Assembly (NCBI GenBank): GCA_020080175.1
Contig: JAGHQL010000034.1
Coordinates: 62,001 to 126,000, forward strand
From: Glutinoglossum americanum
Taxonomy: Eukaryota; Ascomycota; Geoglossomycetes; Geoglossales; Geoglossaceae
Direction of reading: 5' to 3'
Length of the DNA: 64,000 bases
Positions 1 through 10,395 of this stretch are shown here, in pieces; position 1 is the first letter of the stretch, and each line of letters opens with the position of its first letter. The position numbers were made by a program, and so were the translations under genes. The notes under the pieces were generated by a model. The model worked only from the letters and a program-made list of their open reading frames with translations, searched no databases and had not been told where the DNA came from.

Positions 1-1552
1 CGCAGAACCGACCAGCAGCGTTTTCGAGTTTGAGGATGGGGGGTAAGTGGATTCTACTGATCGTCATTTTTGTATGCCGTTGAAGCACGTACTAACAGTT
101 CCACTACCTTTAGAGGTTATCCGCGAAAAGGTTCAGGATGGGTTGACTGGAGAAACTAAGGAGATGCAGTATACGCAGTGCAAAATCGTCGGAAATGGCT
201 CATTCGGCGTAGTTTTTCAGACAAAGCTTTCCCCAAATGGAGAGGATGCGGCCATTAAGCGTGTACTACAGGATAAGAGATTCAAGGTGCGTAAGCATGG
301 ATAATAGACTGAGAAGCCGGCCGATTTGCTGACGATTGGGTTAGAACCGGGAGCTTCAGATCATGCGGATCGTTAGACACCCAAACATTGTGGAACTGAA
401 AGCCTTTTATTACTCAAATGGAGAACGGGTAGGCGAATTCTCTCTATGCCTCGTTACCAACCGGCGTGCTTATTCCACTACAGAAAGATGAGGTGTACCT
501 TAATCTCGTCCTTGAATTTGTACCTGAGACTGTCTACCGAGCTTCCCGGTACTTTAACAAGATGAAAACCACGATGCCCACCCTGGAGGTTAAATTGTAC
601 ATCTATCAGCTCTTTCGGTCGCTCGCGTACATCCACTCACAAGGGATCTGTCATCGGGATATCAAGCCTCAGAATCTCCTGTTGGACCCGAACAGTGGTA
701 TTCTCAAGCTATGCGACTTTGGTAGCGCAAAGATTCTGGTGGAGAACGAGCCAAATGTGTCCTACATCTGCTCACGATACTATAGGGCGCCGGAGCTAAT
801 TTTCGGGGCAACGAATTATACGACAAAGATTGGTGCGTTCTCCCTAAAACTCTATTAATATCCGATCGGCCCGCTCGCTTCAGTTGCTGATTTCCGTGTG
901 GTTACAGATGTCTGGTCAACCGGCTGTGTTATGGCAGAGCTTATGCTTGGACAGCCTCTCTTCCCGGGCGAGTCAGGAATTGACCAGCTTGTGGAAATTA
1001 TCAAAGTACTTGGCACACCCACCCGAGATCAGATACGTACAATGAATCCGAATTATATGGAACATAAATTTCCTCAAATCAAACCCCACCCCTTCAATAA
1101 GGTATGTTGAATGCTGACGTTGAATAATTTGAATACTTTATACTTAATATACTATTTTAGGTCTTTCGGAAGGCTTCATCGGAAGCTATTGACCTCATAT
1201 CCAGACTCCTAGAGTACACACCTACTCAGAGACTGTCTGCCATTGAGGCTATGTGTCACCCATTCTTCGATGAGCTCAGGGATCCCAACACAAGACTTCC
1301 GGATTCTCGTCACGCCAATGGTGCGATAAAGGACCTTCCTAACCTCTTCGACTTCTCTCGACATGGTAAGTTCTTGCCATCATAAACTCGCCTTTCCTCG
1401 CGCTCATATCACAAATAGAGCTTTCAATCGCTCCTGAGTTGAACCAGCGGCTGGTCCCGCCACACGCTCGCCCAGCATTGATAGCTCGAGGCTTAGACAT
1501 TGACAATTTAGTCCCACTAACGAAAGATGAAATGATGGCACGGCTGGACTAA
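1..1552 (+). CDS. GSK3: Glycogen synthase kinase 3 (GSK3/shaggy-type Ser/Thr kinase), 5' partial
   Basis: CMGC-family kinase of the GSK3 group, which phosphorylates primed substrates in growth, stress and cell-cycle control. Visible exons are <1-42, about 114-286, 345-428, 484-832, 908-1101, 1161-1365 and 1419-1552. The product shows the glycine-rich loop GNGSFG, catalytic [14 protein letters not shown], and the activation-loop Tyr in [13 protein letters not shown] that is autophosphorylated in this family. The C-terminal tail matches fungal GSK3 ([17 protein letters not shown]). The start codon lies left of the window; the first 42 bases encode the conserved VFEFEDGG segment. Oddity: the donor at 43 (GTAAGT) and the acceptors at 98 or 113 do not join in phase, so a small exon or a sequence error is likely there. 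Family identity is certain; only the first junction is unresolved. Confidence 0.95.
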
Positions 1553-2880
1553 CTAATGCTGCACGAAATGCATTATGACATAAATGTTTCCGGTGGTCCT
1601 GTTATTATTTGTCTCTTAGTATGGTTGCCTTTTGCGATTGCCATGCTGGAAATGGTCTCACGTCTTCACGGCCGGTAGCCCGACACTCATCTCTGGGTGG
1701 TTATTGATTATCAATATATCAACATTCCTGGCGGTTGATAAGATCCTTTCCGGCTAAACATTAGAGTTCTGCAAGCGACGACTTGCTTGGAAATGAACTA
1801 GTATAAATCTGGGCAGTTAGTGGCAACTCGCCTCTCTTTTGACGGACTTTTCGGCTCTGCGGTTTCAGATTGGACATGCGCCTTGTTCCCGGCTCGTCGG
1901 AGTGAAAGGGGGACAATCGGTCAAGGAAGGTGAAAGGTGTAGGCGGAGAAATTGTGGACTATCGGACTGGGGATCGGGCGGCTCGTGACGAGGCCACCAC
2001 TGCTGTTGGATACGTGCCGTATTCACATCGGTTTCGTAGCTGTACTTTTCCTTTTCGGCCACAATTCATGCATCTCATCAATCTCCTTGTTACCCTTCGC
2101 GTTTCTTGCTATGGTCGAGTCGGGAATTGAACAAAGGAGCTAAGAAATCGTGACTGGCGATTTTGCTCCTGTGTTTGCCGCCAAACATGGTCAGCACATG
2201 CAGAACATGAAACTTTCTCTCATCTCCTTGCTATTGTGAACTTTCCTTGCTCGTTACTTAGACTTTCTGACAGGGCGGCCAGCGAGCTGGACTTAAGGGC
2301 GATTCATACATGAACCGCGCTGCTCCATTTTGAGCTCTGGTATCCAACACCTGATTTGATTTGATGCATGGATTTGAGAAAGGGAAGGTTCAGCGTTGTC
2401 AAAAAGAATGCTTTTCTTGTCGCATTCATCACCGTACTTCAATAAAAGGGGCACGTTTCTTCAATTAAAGATTTTTGATATTAGGTCTTACTATGAGGCT
2501 TGGGGTTCTCGAGTCTACACACTTGTCTGTGAAGGCTGTGGGCCATTGGATCGGGGAGGTGATTCTGAAAGCGGTGATTTGGGAGGCTGTGTTCTCAGCT
2601 CCCGGTTGGCGTGGTGGGAAGGGGAAAGGAGAAAAAGATAAACGTCAGGATTCGGTGGGAAAGAATAAGAGTTATAGTGCTGGTGGAGGTCATCCTTGCA
2701 CGCATCCATAGGCCCAGTATGTTATCAAATACTGTCTCTTCTGGATATACTAGACCACGCTTTATTTCAGCTTGGCCCTGAGTCCGATAGATGCTCGATA
2801 GAAATTTCGAGTGCGTAAGTATAAACCTCAACCTGCTTCGGCGTTTCCCAAGACCGAAACACCATGACCGAGTGAATAAC
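1553..2880. other. Intergenic, between GSK3 and URM1 3' ends
   Basis: The region holds the 3' flanks of two convergent genes. Short open frames of 60-100 codons occur on both strands, but none shows a recognisable motif or splice continuation. I see no RNA gene or repeat. Confidence 0.6.
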
Positions 2881-3341
2881 TTAACCCCCATGTAGTGTAG
2901 AGACAAACAAGATGTTGTCCCCCTTCTTTAGTTCGTACGTCTCTTCGCCCTCAAGCTCCCAATCTGCATCATTAATCAGTACCAGTATTCCTGGTCGCCT
3001 GCGACTCTGATATTTAGTCATCTTTCGTCAACAAAATCTCATGCTAGCGTACACTGTTTCCTCGAGGACAAATAGGTCTTTCCTCTGATCCTTCATCACT
3101 TCCTCACACAGATATCTAATAAGGAAGGCAACATTTGCGGCATTCCCATTCTCATCCCTTGGCGAGACCGAGATTTGGTGTTTCCTCTGGTCAGAGAAGA
3201 GCATCTCTAGACCCCCACTGCTTTGCTTTAGTATCATCTTTGTAGAATGCTTGACAAGAACCGGAAGGCGTACGTAAATTCAACTGTTATAGGTATCTGG
3301 GAACCCTCAGCAGTCCCATCTGCTACGACGGACTCAACCAT
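2881..3341 (-). CDS. URM1: Ubiquitin-related modifier Urm1
   Basis: Ubiquitin-fold sulfur carrier. Its C-terminal thiocarboxylate donates sulfur for 2-thiolation of wobble uridine (s2U34) in the cytosol, and it can also be conjugated to proteins. Three exons: 3341-3274, 3217-3053 and 2998-2881, with introns of 56 and 54 bases, give a 116-residue product. Joined in phase it reads ITVEF-TGGLEMLF near the N-terminus and [19 protein letters not shown] later, and ends STLHGG. The C-terminal Gly-Gly needed for thiocarboxylation is intact. The start was chosen because it is the first Met upstream of the conserved ITVEF strand in frame. The N-terminus (about 15 residues) is slightly longer than in yeast. 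Its start lies 141 bases from that of ELP2, on the other strand. Confidence 0.93.
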
Positions 3342-3482
3342 CTTGAATGACATCTATAGACTCTGATTGATATAGCAGAACTAGGGTAAACTGCTTTTGA
3401 CTGAGTCGCGAAGTTCTTGGCGTGGGCTTTTTAAACATCAACTTTCTCAGTCTAAGCCATCGCTGACGCGATTATTCCCGCG
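3342..3482. promoter_or_regulatory. Shared URM1-ELP2 divergent promoter
   Basis: Only 141 bases separate the two start codons, so both 5' leaders and promoters must share this space. I see no clear TATA box. A TGACTGAGTC stretch near 3397 is the only short word that stands out. The regulatory role is inferred from gene geometry. Confidence 0.6.
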
Positions 3483-6177
3483 ATGGCGAGGGCGAGTACA
3501 GATTTTATTGCTATTGGTGGGAATAGGCACCCTTCAGCTGCAGATTGGGATACACAGTCGGGGCTATTGGCTTTTGGGGCAGATAGAAATGTTGCGATCT
3601 GGAATCCCCTGGTATCTAAAGCTCCCCCGCAGTTTCATGCTGTTTTCCTTCACTAACTTTTCTTTTCTAGGATGAAGCGCACCACGGCATAACCGCGCTC
3701 CTGTCGGGCCATACAGGAAAGGTTAATGTGGTCAAATTTTTACCAACACAGAGCGCTGGCCAAATCATTATTAGTGGTTCCGTTGACAAGACAATTCGAA
3801 TATGGCAGAGATATGAGGCCCTTCATACAAGTTTTGCTGGCATTGCCATTCTAAGAGATCATGAGAGTTCGATCAATGCTATTGCGGTGCAGCAAGGTTC
3901 AAATATATTTGTGTCAGGCTCAGCTGATGCCACAGCCAGAATATGGAAAATTGACTCATCAAAGCAGTCCGAGCTCAAAGTCGAGTTATTGCAGACAATC
4001 AACATTACACCAAGGTTCTTCCCTCTAGCAGTCGCTTTTAGTGCTCTACCCGCGTCCCCTCGGTCATTTGTCTTGGCTGTAGCAGGAACGAGGAATATTA
4101 TTCAGATATATGTTGCAGACCCCGCCGATGGAAAAATGATATTTAAACTACAGGCTAGTTTGGCGGGTCATGAAGGGTGGATTCGGGCACTCACTTTTAC
4201 GTGCGAGAATGATAGGCAAAGCCCTGATCTTTTACTTGCGTCTGCCAGTCAAGACAAATACATCCGTCTCTGGCGTATACATGAGGGCGAAGAGTTGCCT
4301 CCCGCAATTACTGCAGGTTCTGGCTCTGCTTTGGGAACACTGGCAAAATCGCTATCCAATAAAGCCCACCGCTTCGGCGCTGGCAGAATGAAATACTCTG
4401 TTACGTTCGAGGCTTTACTTCTCGGTCATGAGGACTGGGTTTACACAGCGTCATGGCGTCCTAATAATGAGGGTAAAGCTCAACTTTTATCTGCATCAGC
4501 GGATAATTCTATGACTATCTGGGAGCCTGACGCGAGTTCCGGAATTTGGGTGAGCGTCGCTCGTCTCGGTGAAATCAGTGCAACAAAAGGATCTACGACT
4601 GCTACCGGAAGCACCGGAGGCTTTTGGGTAGGTTTGTGGTCACCAACTGGAGAGGCCGTTGCGAGTTTAGGACGTACCGGCAGCTGGAGGCTGTGGAACT
4701 ATGACCGGCGGCAAGACCTGTGGCTACAAGGTGTGGCTGTTAGCGGACATGTCAAGGATGTGATGGGTATAAGTTGGGGCAAGGACGGCAAGTATTTACT
4801 TTCAACCGGGTAAATCGTGCAAATAGGTCTCTTGTCTAGCAACAATACCTGACTTAGATAGATCTGACCAGACTACAAGGTTGTATGCCGAGTGGAAGCG
4901 AGGGCAGAGGCGTTCGTGGCACGAATTTTCCAGGCCTCAGATCCATGGGTATGACTTGAATTGCATAGACTCACTGGGGAGCTCGCAGTTCATTTCAGGC
5001 GCTGATGAGAAGCTCCTTCGTGTCTTCGATAAGCCGAAGACAATTGCCCACCTTCTCGAAAGATTGTGTGGTATTAAAGAGCCGAGATCAGAAGAACTAC
5101 CCGATGCTGCAAATATCCCAGTCCTTGGGCTTTCTAATAAGGCCATCCAAGCTGTTGATGAACTACTGGCAACGAATGGGGGTGCACAAGAAGCTCTACA
5201 CCACGGCTCTGTCGCACATAATGCTATCCTTGATCTCGACTATCCTCCACTTGAAGATCATTTGGCAAGGCATACGTTATGGCCAGAGAGAGAGAAACTG
5301 TACGGTCACGGGTATGAGATATCAGCTGTAACGTCTAGTTACGATGGCAGCCTAGTTGCGACGGCTTGTAAGGCAAGTTCGATTAATCATGCTGTGATCA
5401 GACTATTTAAGACCAAGGAATGGCACGAAGTCAAGCCACCGCTCGTCGCCCATTCTCTGACGGTCACTAGCCTGCGCTTCTCAGAGGATGACCAGTACCT
5501 ACTAAGTGTCGGTCGAGATAGGCAGTGGGTAGTGTTTAAACGAGATTTGGGCCGAGAGGCTATCTACAAGTTGTCAAATTCTAACCCGAAGGGACACTCC
5601 CGAATGATCCTAGAAGCGGCGTGGGGCCCTGTTAAAGCAGGAAGGATATTTGCAACGGCTGGTAGGGATAAATTAGTAAGTGCTGCTGCTGTCAACATTT
5701 GGGTGAAAATGGATTTAATGCCAGCGCTCACGCAGGTCAAAATCTGGGGGGCCCAGGATGCTATGTTCTTTTGCAAGAATACAATAACCTCGTCTATACC
5801 TGTTACAGCAGTGGACTTTCTACGGACTCTGGTCGGCGGCAAACTGTGTCTCGCATACGGCACCGAAGATGGTGGGATAAATATATTCGGATCGAACCCT
5901 AAAGACCTCATGTTTGTTAAGCTCTTTGTTTTTGATACGAGGTTTGCAGCCCCACCCCAATTCCAACAACTGGTAGGCCTTGATCAGAATCTCACCTTCA
6001 CAATACAGCGTTACTCCATCAAAGGCTATTACGCAACTATCTTGGAGGCAACGGCCGCTACCCCCAACAACTAACGAAAGCAATGAAGAAGTTGAAGTAG
6101 CGCCTAAGCTCGAACTTGCGGTAGCAAGCGAGGATAGCTCGTTGAGGATCTATTCTATCTTTGATCTAGGAAATTGA
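3483..6177 (+). CDS. ELP2: Elongator complex subunit 2 (Elp2), WD40 protein
   Basis: Double beta-propeller scaffold of the Elongator complex, which makes cm5/mcm5/ncm5 side chains on tRNA wobble uridine. Exons 3483-3611, 3671-4809, 4862-5675, 5736-5915 and 5977-6177 give 820 residues, the usual length. The N-terminus (IAIGGNRHPSAADW, LLAFGADRNVAIWNP) and many WD40 repeats (LSGHTGKVNVVKF, GHEGWIRALTF, LLGHEDWVYTASW, LLSTGSDQTTRLYAEW, FATAGRDKLVKIWG) are diagnostic. The intron at 5676-5735 is 60 bases, has no stop and is flanked by GTAAGT and CGCAG; it splits the DKLV-KIWG repeat, so retention would insert 20 residues in a blade. The last junction (5915/5977) restores the conserved SYxxTPSKAITQLSW region seen in the final frame. 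Confidence 0.95.
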
Positions 6178-6374
6178 AAACATCCTGATGCTGATGTTAA
6201 GCACATGCTACTCTTTCCCGGTGTCTATTTGTATTGCAGGGTTAGGAAGGGGCCGGCTCTAGGTACTCCAAAAAGCGTAGCTGATTAGAAATGATAAGCC
6301 GTTCGAACAGAGCGCGGTGGGGCATAGCCTATGCCCAAGGTAACATTCAAGCTACAGAGTTGGCGGGAGAGCTT

Positions 6375-7300
6375 TTATAAGCGCTCAGTCTTCTCATCTC
6401 CGTAGCCCCCGATTCCGTCTATAAGCTCATAAGCTTTCATCTCACTCCCGGATCTACCGCGTGAACCCCGTTCCTTCAGGTCCTCTTTCAGCCACCTCAG
6501 TACTAGCTCTCCCAATAGGCTATTCCCGGACCTGTTGGCGGAATCCACATGGAGGCGAAATTTCTCCATCGACCCCCACTCCTTCACCCGTCCCAGAGAC
6601 ATATGCACCAGATGGGTTGGCCACTGGGCTAGGTTATCTAGAATATGTGTTGCATAAATAATCGTGCATGCTCGCTTCTCCGTTTCGCGCTTCAAGAACT
6701 CCAGGAAGTTCGCTCGACTGAGAAGATCTAGGTCAACAGTTATCTCATCAAGAAGGAGAGTACGCCAGGGCCGCACCAAGCCCATTGCGAGTTGCACTCG
6801 GCGTCTCTCGCCGTCGCTGACAGCATGCATGCGCCATGAGAGGTCGATATCGAGTAGAGAGACTAGCTCGTCGCGCCGCTCAGAATAATAGTCGCCACCA
6901 ACGGACGACAGGAGGCTTGGGACGTCGATATCTGTACGGACAATAGGATTGAGGACCCACTCCACACCGAGGTATGTCACACCTTCAAGACCATGTTTGA
7001 ACGGGTCGACGCCCGCGATGCTGATTGTGTTTGTAGGGGCGAGACGTTTGCCAGCGAGAAGGCGGAGAAGAGTAGTTTTGCCAGCGCCATTAGCTAGGCG
7101 GACGAATTTGTTAGTAGATCTCGTATCTGGGAGGAGAAAGGAAGCTGTACTATACCGCCTATTAGGAGGGTGCGGCAACCCGGAGGAAGGTCGAGAGATA
7201 TATTTTCTAAGCCCGTAGTGCCATCTGCGAACCTGTAGTTTAGATCCCGAACCACAATTGAGGGTGCGAGTTCCTCTCTTGCATCATATGAAGCGGCCAT
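6375..7300 (-). CDS. CAF16: ABC ATPase Caf16, CCR4-NOT-associated
   Basis: Soluble single-domain ABC ATPase of the Caf16 group, reported in yeast as a CCR4-NOT partner. Two exons, 7300-7156 and 7093-6375, with a 62-base intron, give 287 residues. The intron interrupts the Walker A motif, and splicing restores [18 protein letters not shown]. The signature motif is [15 protein letters not shown] and Walker B is [11 protein letters not shown], the form typical of this family. There is no membrane domain. The gene is convergent with ELP2 (197 bases apart) and divergent from MOD5 (175 bases between starts). The exact biochemical role of Caf16 proteins is not settled. Confidence 0.9.
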
Positions 7301-7475
7301 GGGTGTTTGAGAGGTGCATAGGCGGTTTGTTGTACGTGCGTAGCTGAGAATGAGTCCTATTAATGTATACCTGCGGAGTACAATGCTACCATCGAGTACT
7401 ACCTAGCACGGTGGTGGGGTGACGAGGGGTAAAGCAACAATAAATAATTTCAAGCACCACGTTGCTTGTCCGCGA
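7301..7475. promoter_or_regulatory. Shared CAF16-MOD5 divergent promoter
   Basis: There are 175 bases between the CAF16 and MOD5 start codons. If the upstream in-frame Met at 7419 is used for MOD5, the gap shrinks to 118. No named motif was recognised; the role is inferred from geometry. Confidence 0.5.
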
Positions 7476-9079
7476 ATGATCCGCCGACTCACGCAAATGG
7501 CTCGAATGCCTCCTTCAAATCCCCTCATAGCCATAATAGGTGCTACCGGGACTGGAAAATCTCAAGTCCGTCTCATCCTCGGTTCTATTCAAGAGCTCAA
7601 GCTTACCATTGAATGTCTAACTAGCTGGCCGTTGAACTAGCCACAAAGCTGAATGGCGAAATTATCAATGGGGATGCAATGCAGATGTATGATGGTCTAG
7701 ATATCATAACGAATAAGATACCTTTGGTTGAGAGGAGGGATGTACCGCATCACCTATTGAGCTGCGTTGGTTTGGATGACGAACCGTGGACCGTAGCCAT
7801 GTTTACAAGAAAGGCTCTCGGAATAGTATGTTTAGCGCCCGTGTTCACATAACCGCCGTCGTCTAAATTTGAATTGCCTTCCTGATATCATGAGGTTTAG
7901 ATTAAGGAAATCAGGTCAAGAGGGCGTGTCCCAATACTCGTTGGAGGGACACACTACTATACACAATCTTTGTTATTCCGAGAGTCGTTCATCGATACCG
8001 AGCCTCCCGTGGGTAAAGCTGATAGTCCAGCTATCCAGAAAAATAGTCATACTAGATCTAACGACCTAATATTGGAAGGTCCGACGGCAGATATCCTTGA
8101 ACGACTTCGAAAGGTAGATCCTGTAATGGCGGATCGGTGGCATCCAAACGACCGCAGGAGAATACAGAGGTCACTAGAGATATACCTGGGGACCGGAAGG
8201 CGAGCATCAGATATTTATGAGGAACAGAGCCGCCAGCGTAACATCTCGATGGTTGCAACTGGCTCCGAAGATGAAGACGCCAGTCATTGTAACAATGGGG
8301 ATGTCGCTTTGGGGAGCCATGGGGGACCTGGCACAGTAGTCTCGGAATTTCCTCCAAGAGGTCGCTTTCAATCCCTGGTTTTCTGGATCCATGCTGAACA
8401 CGAAATCCTGAAACCGCGTCTCGACAATCGCGTGGAACAAATGATTCGCGATGGACTAATCTCGGAAGTTGAGTCACTGCAACAATATCTAAAAGACCAG
8501 GCAAGTCTTGAGAGGGTTGTTGATCAGAGTCGCGGCATCTGGGTCTCCATAGGCTACAAGGAGTTTTCATCCTATCTCACGGCCATGGCCTCAGGCGAAG
8601 CTAGCAAGGAAGAGTTAAAATTGCTGGAAAAAGAGGCTATTGAGCAGACGAAGGCAGCGACAAGACAGTATGCGAAGAGGCAAGTCAGGTGGATTCGCAT
8701 CAAACTAATAAACGCCGCATCAGTAGCTGGAATAACCGGGAGTGTCTTTTCTCTCGATGGTAACGATCTAGCGCAATGGGCTAACAACGTCGAAACTCCC
8801 GCTTTGAATATAGCTCAGGATTTCCTCAGGGGCGACAGCCTCCCTGACCCTGCCAAATTGTCCCCAACAGCCCAGGAAATGCTGGTGCCGAAGAGAGACT
8901 ACGATCTGAGTGATCGCAGAGATCTGTGGGTGAAAAGAACCTGTGATTCTTGTGGGAAGATAGCTGTTACAGAGAGGGACTGGGAGAGACATGTGAAGAG
9001 TAGGGGCCACAAGATTGCTGTGAAGAAGGGAAAGAGAGCCGGAGCCCCAGAGGTAGAGGGAATGGGGAGGTTGACTTGA
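7476..9079 (+). CDS. MOD5: tRNA dimethylallyltransferase (i6A37), Mod5/MiaA family
   Basis: Transfers dimethylallyl from DMAPP to A37 of tRNAs reading UNN codons, in cytosol and mitochondria. Exons 7476-7565, 7625-7825 and 7901-9079 give 489 residues. The P-loop is GATGTGKSQ (split from its helix by intron 1), followed by [27 protein letters not shown] and ILVGGTHYY, all hallmarks of the family. The C-terminus carries a zinc finger of the eukaryotic type: CDSCGK then [11 protein letters not shown]. Two possible starts exist, Met at 7419 or 7476. A dual start would fit the known mitochondrial and cytosolic isoforms of Mod5, because the longer form adds a basic stretch, but this is inference. 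A polyadenylation-like AATAAA occurs near 9243. Confidence 0.93.
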
Positions 9080-10395
9080 GGGTTAAGATGCCCCTACTGC
9101 TTTATATAGGAACGTACTGGCGGGACAGGAACTAAGTGTTCCCTTCAACCACTTGATTGGACCTACCCCCCGGGCCCTCGTCCTGAGGAAGATGAGCCTC
9201 TAAAGACTCGTGTCTCCAACTACCTAGAGGCTATTGGATATGAATAAAAGATTAGGAAACACATACTCTCCAGCAAACCGGACCCCCTAATCTCTCCCGC
9301 CAATATTCAAAAATAGCTGACACCCAAAAACCATTCACAAATCTGTATAATAGAATATCTATCCTGACACCTAGATGATGCAATGAAATTTAGCGTTCTT
9401 TCTCCCCTTTCCCTTCACGTGCCTTTGTGAATTCGAACTGTTTCCTTTTGTGTTCTGGTTTGAGATATAGTTTACATTGTGCTACTTGTTGGTAACACCC
9501 ACGTTTGCCCAAGGTAGTGCTTATGGTGTTCTCACTGCATGAAAACTGTTGTCAAAGTGCTCGCATGCTGATATTTTTGTCGTTGACTGCAGTTCGTACA
9601 AGGTATCTCTCATCCCCCGGATTGAGGTTTTTTGGATCTCCAGATCGCGGTTGCTGATGGATCTTCTGGACGCTGTTCTGCTCGTTTGAGCACCTGTTGG
9701 GCGGTTGGTTTATGCAGCCCCCCAAAAGTATTTTGATTTGACTATAAGAAAGACTGGCTTTTCGAGGCGTCACGTCGCTATATGCTCGCCTCAGTGTGAT
9801 ATGAAGATGGCCCGCTATATTAGCTATGACTTTCTAGAAGCGAGCAAGAATAAACGCTGCGCGCCGCTGCAAAGATCCTATACTAATCTTACTTATGCTC
9901 AATATTGCGGAATCTTGCTAGTATATCGAAACTTTGTGCCGCCATAACGAACTTCCGCTTCCGCGTGCTTAGGCCTTTGTAGTGTCTTTCGAGGCCCCTA
10001 TAGCTAGGGCGTTGAAAACTACCATTCCACCCTCCCCGGTGTACCAGTCAATACTAATTAGCAAGCCTTTTTTTTGCATTTCATTATAAATAACTAGACT
10101 TGACGACAAATTTAAATGGCATTAGACTTTCCACCAGCCCTACCTTACAGCATAGGAGAACGGTAGGGCGGGCTTTTCAACGTGTGCTAAAAGGTGACAA
10201 CTATGAACAACTCAATCTTAGAATTAAACAGCAAAAGACTAGAATTAAAACGAGGTAACGTTGTTGTCGTGAACATCTTCCGATCTATCGGGCCCTATTT
10301 CTTCAAATGCACCGTAGTACTTTTGAGTGTTTCCTCTAGGAAAGGGATTATGAAATTATCACGCGGCATTAGTCCTCGATAGAGCCGCGCCACAA
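9080..10395. other. Intergenic between MOD5 and CorA-type gene (convergent)
   Basis: The region contains the 3' flanks of both genes. Open frames of 60-80 codons are scattered and lack family features. No repeat or RNA gene was seen. Confidence 0.6.

Noticed and set aside
8058-8570. 170-codon open frame on the minus strand
   Set aside because: Antisense to MOD5 exon 3, which carries the family motifs.
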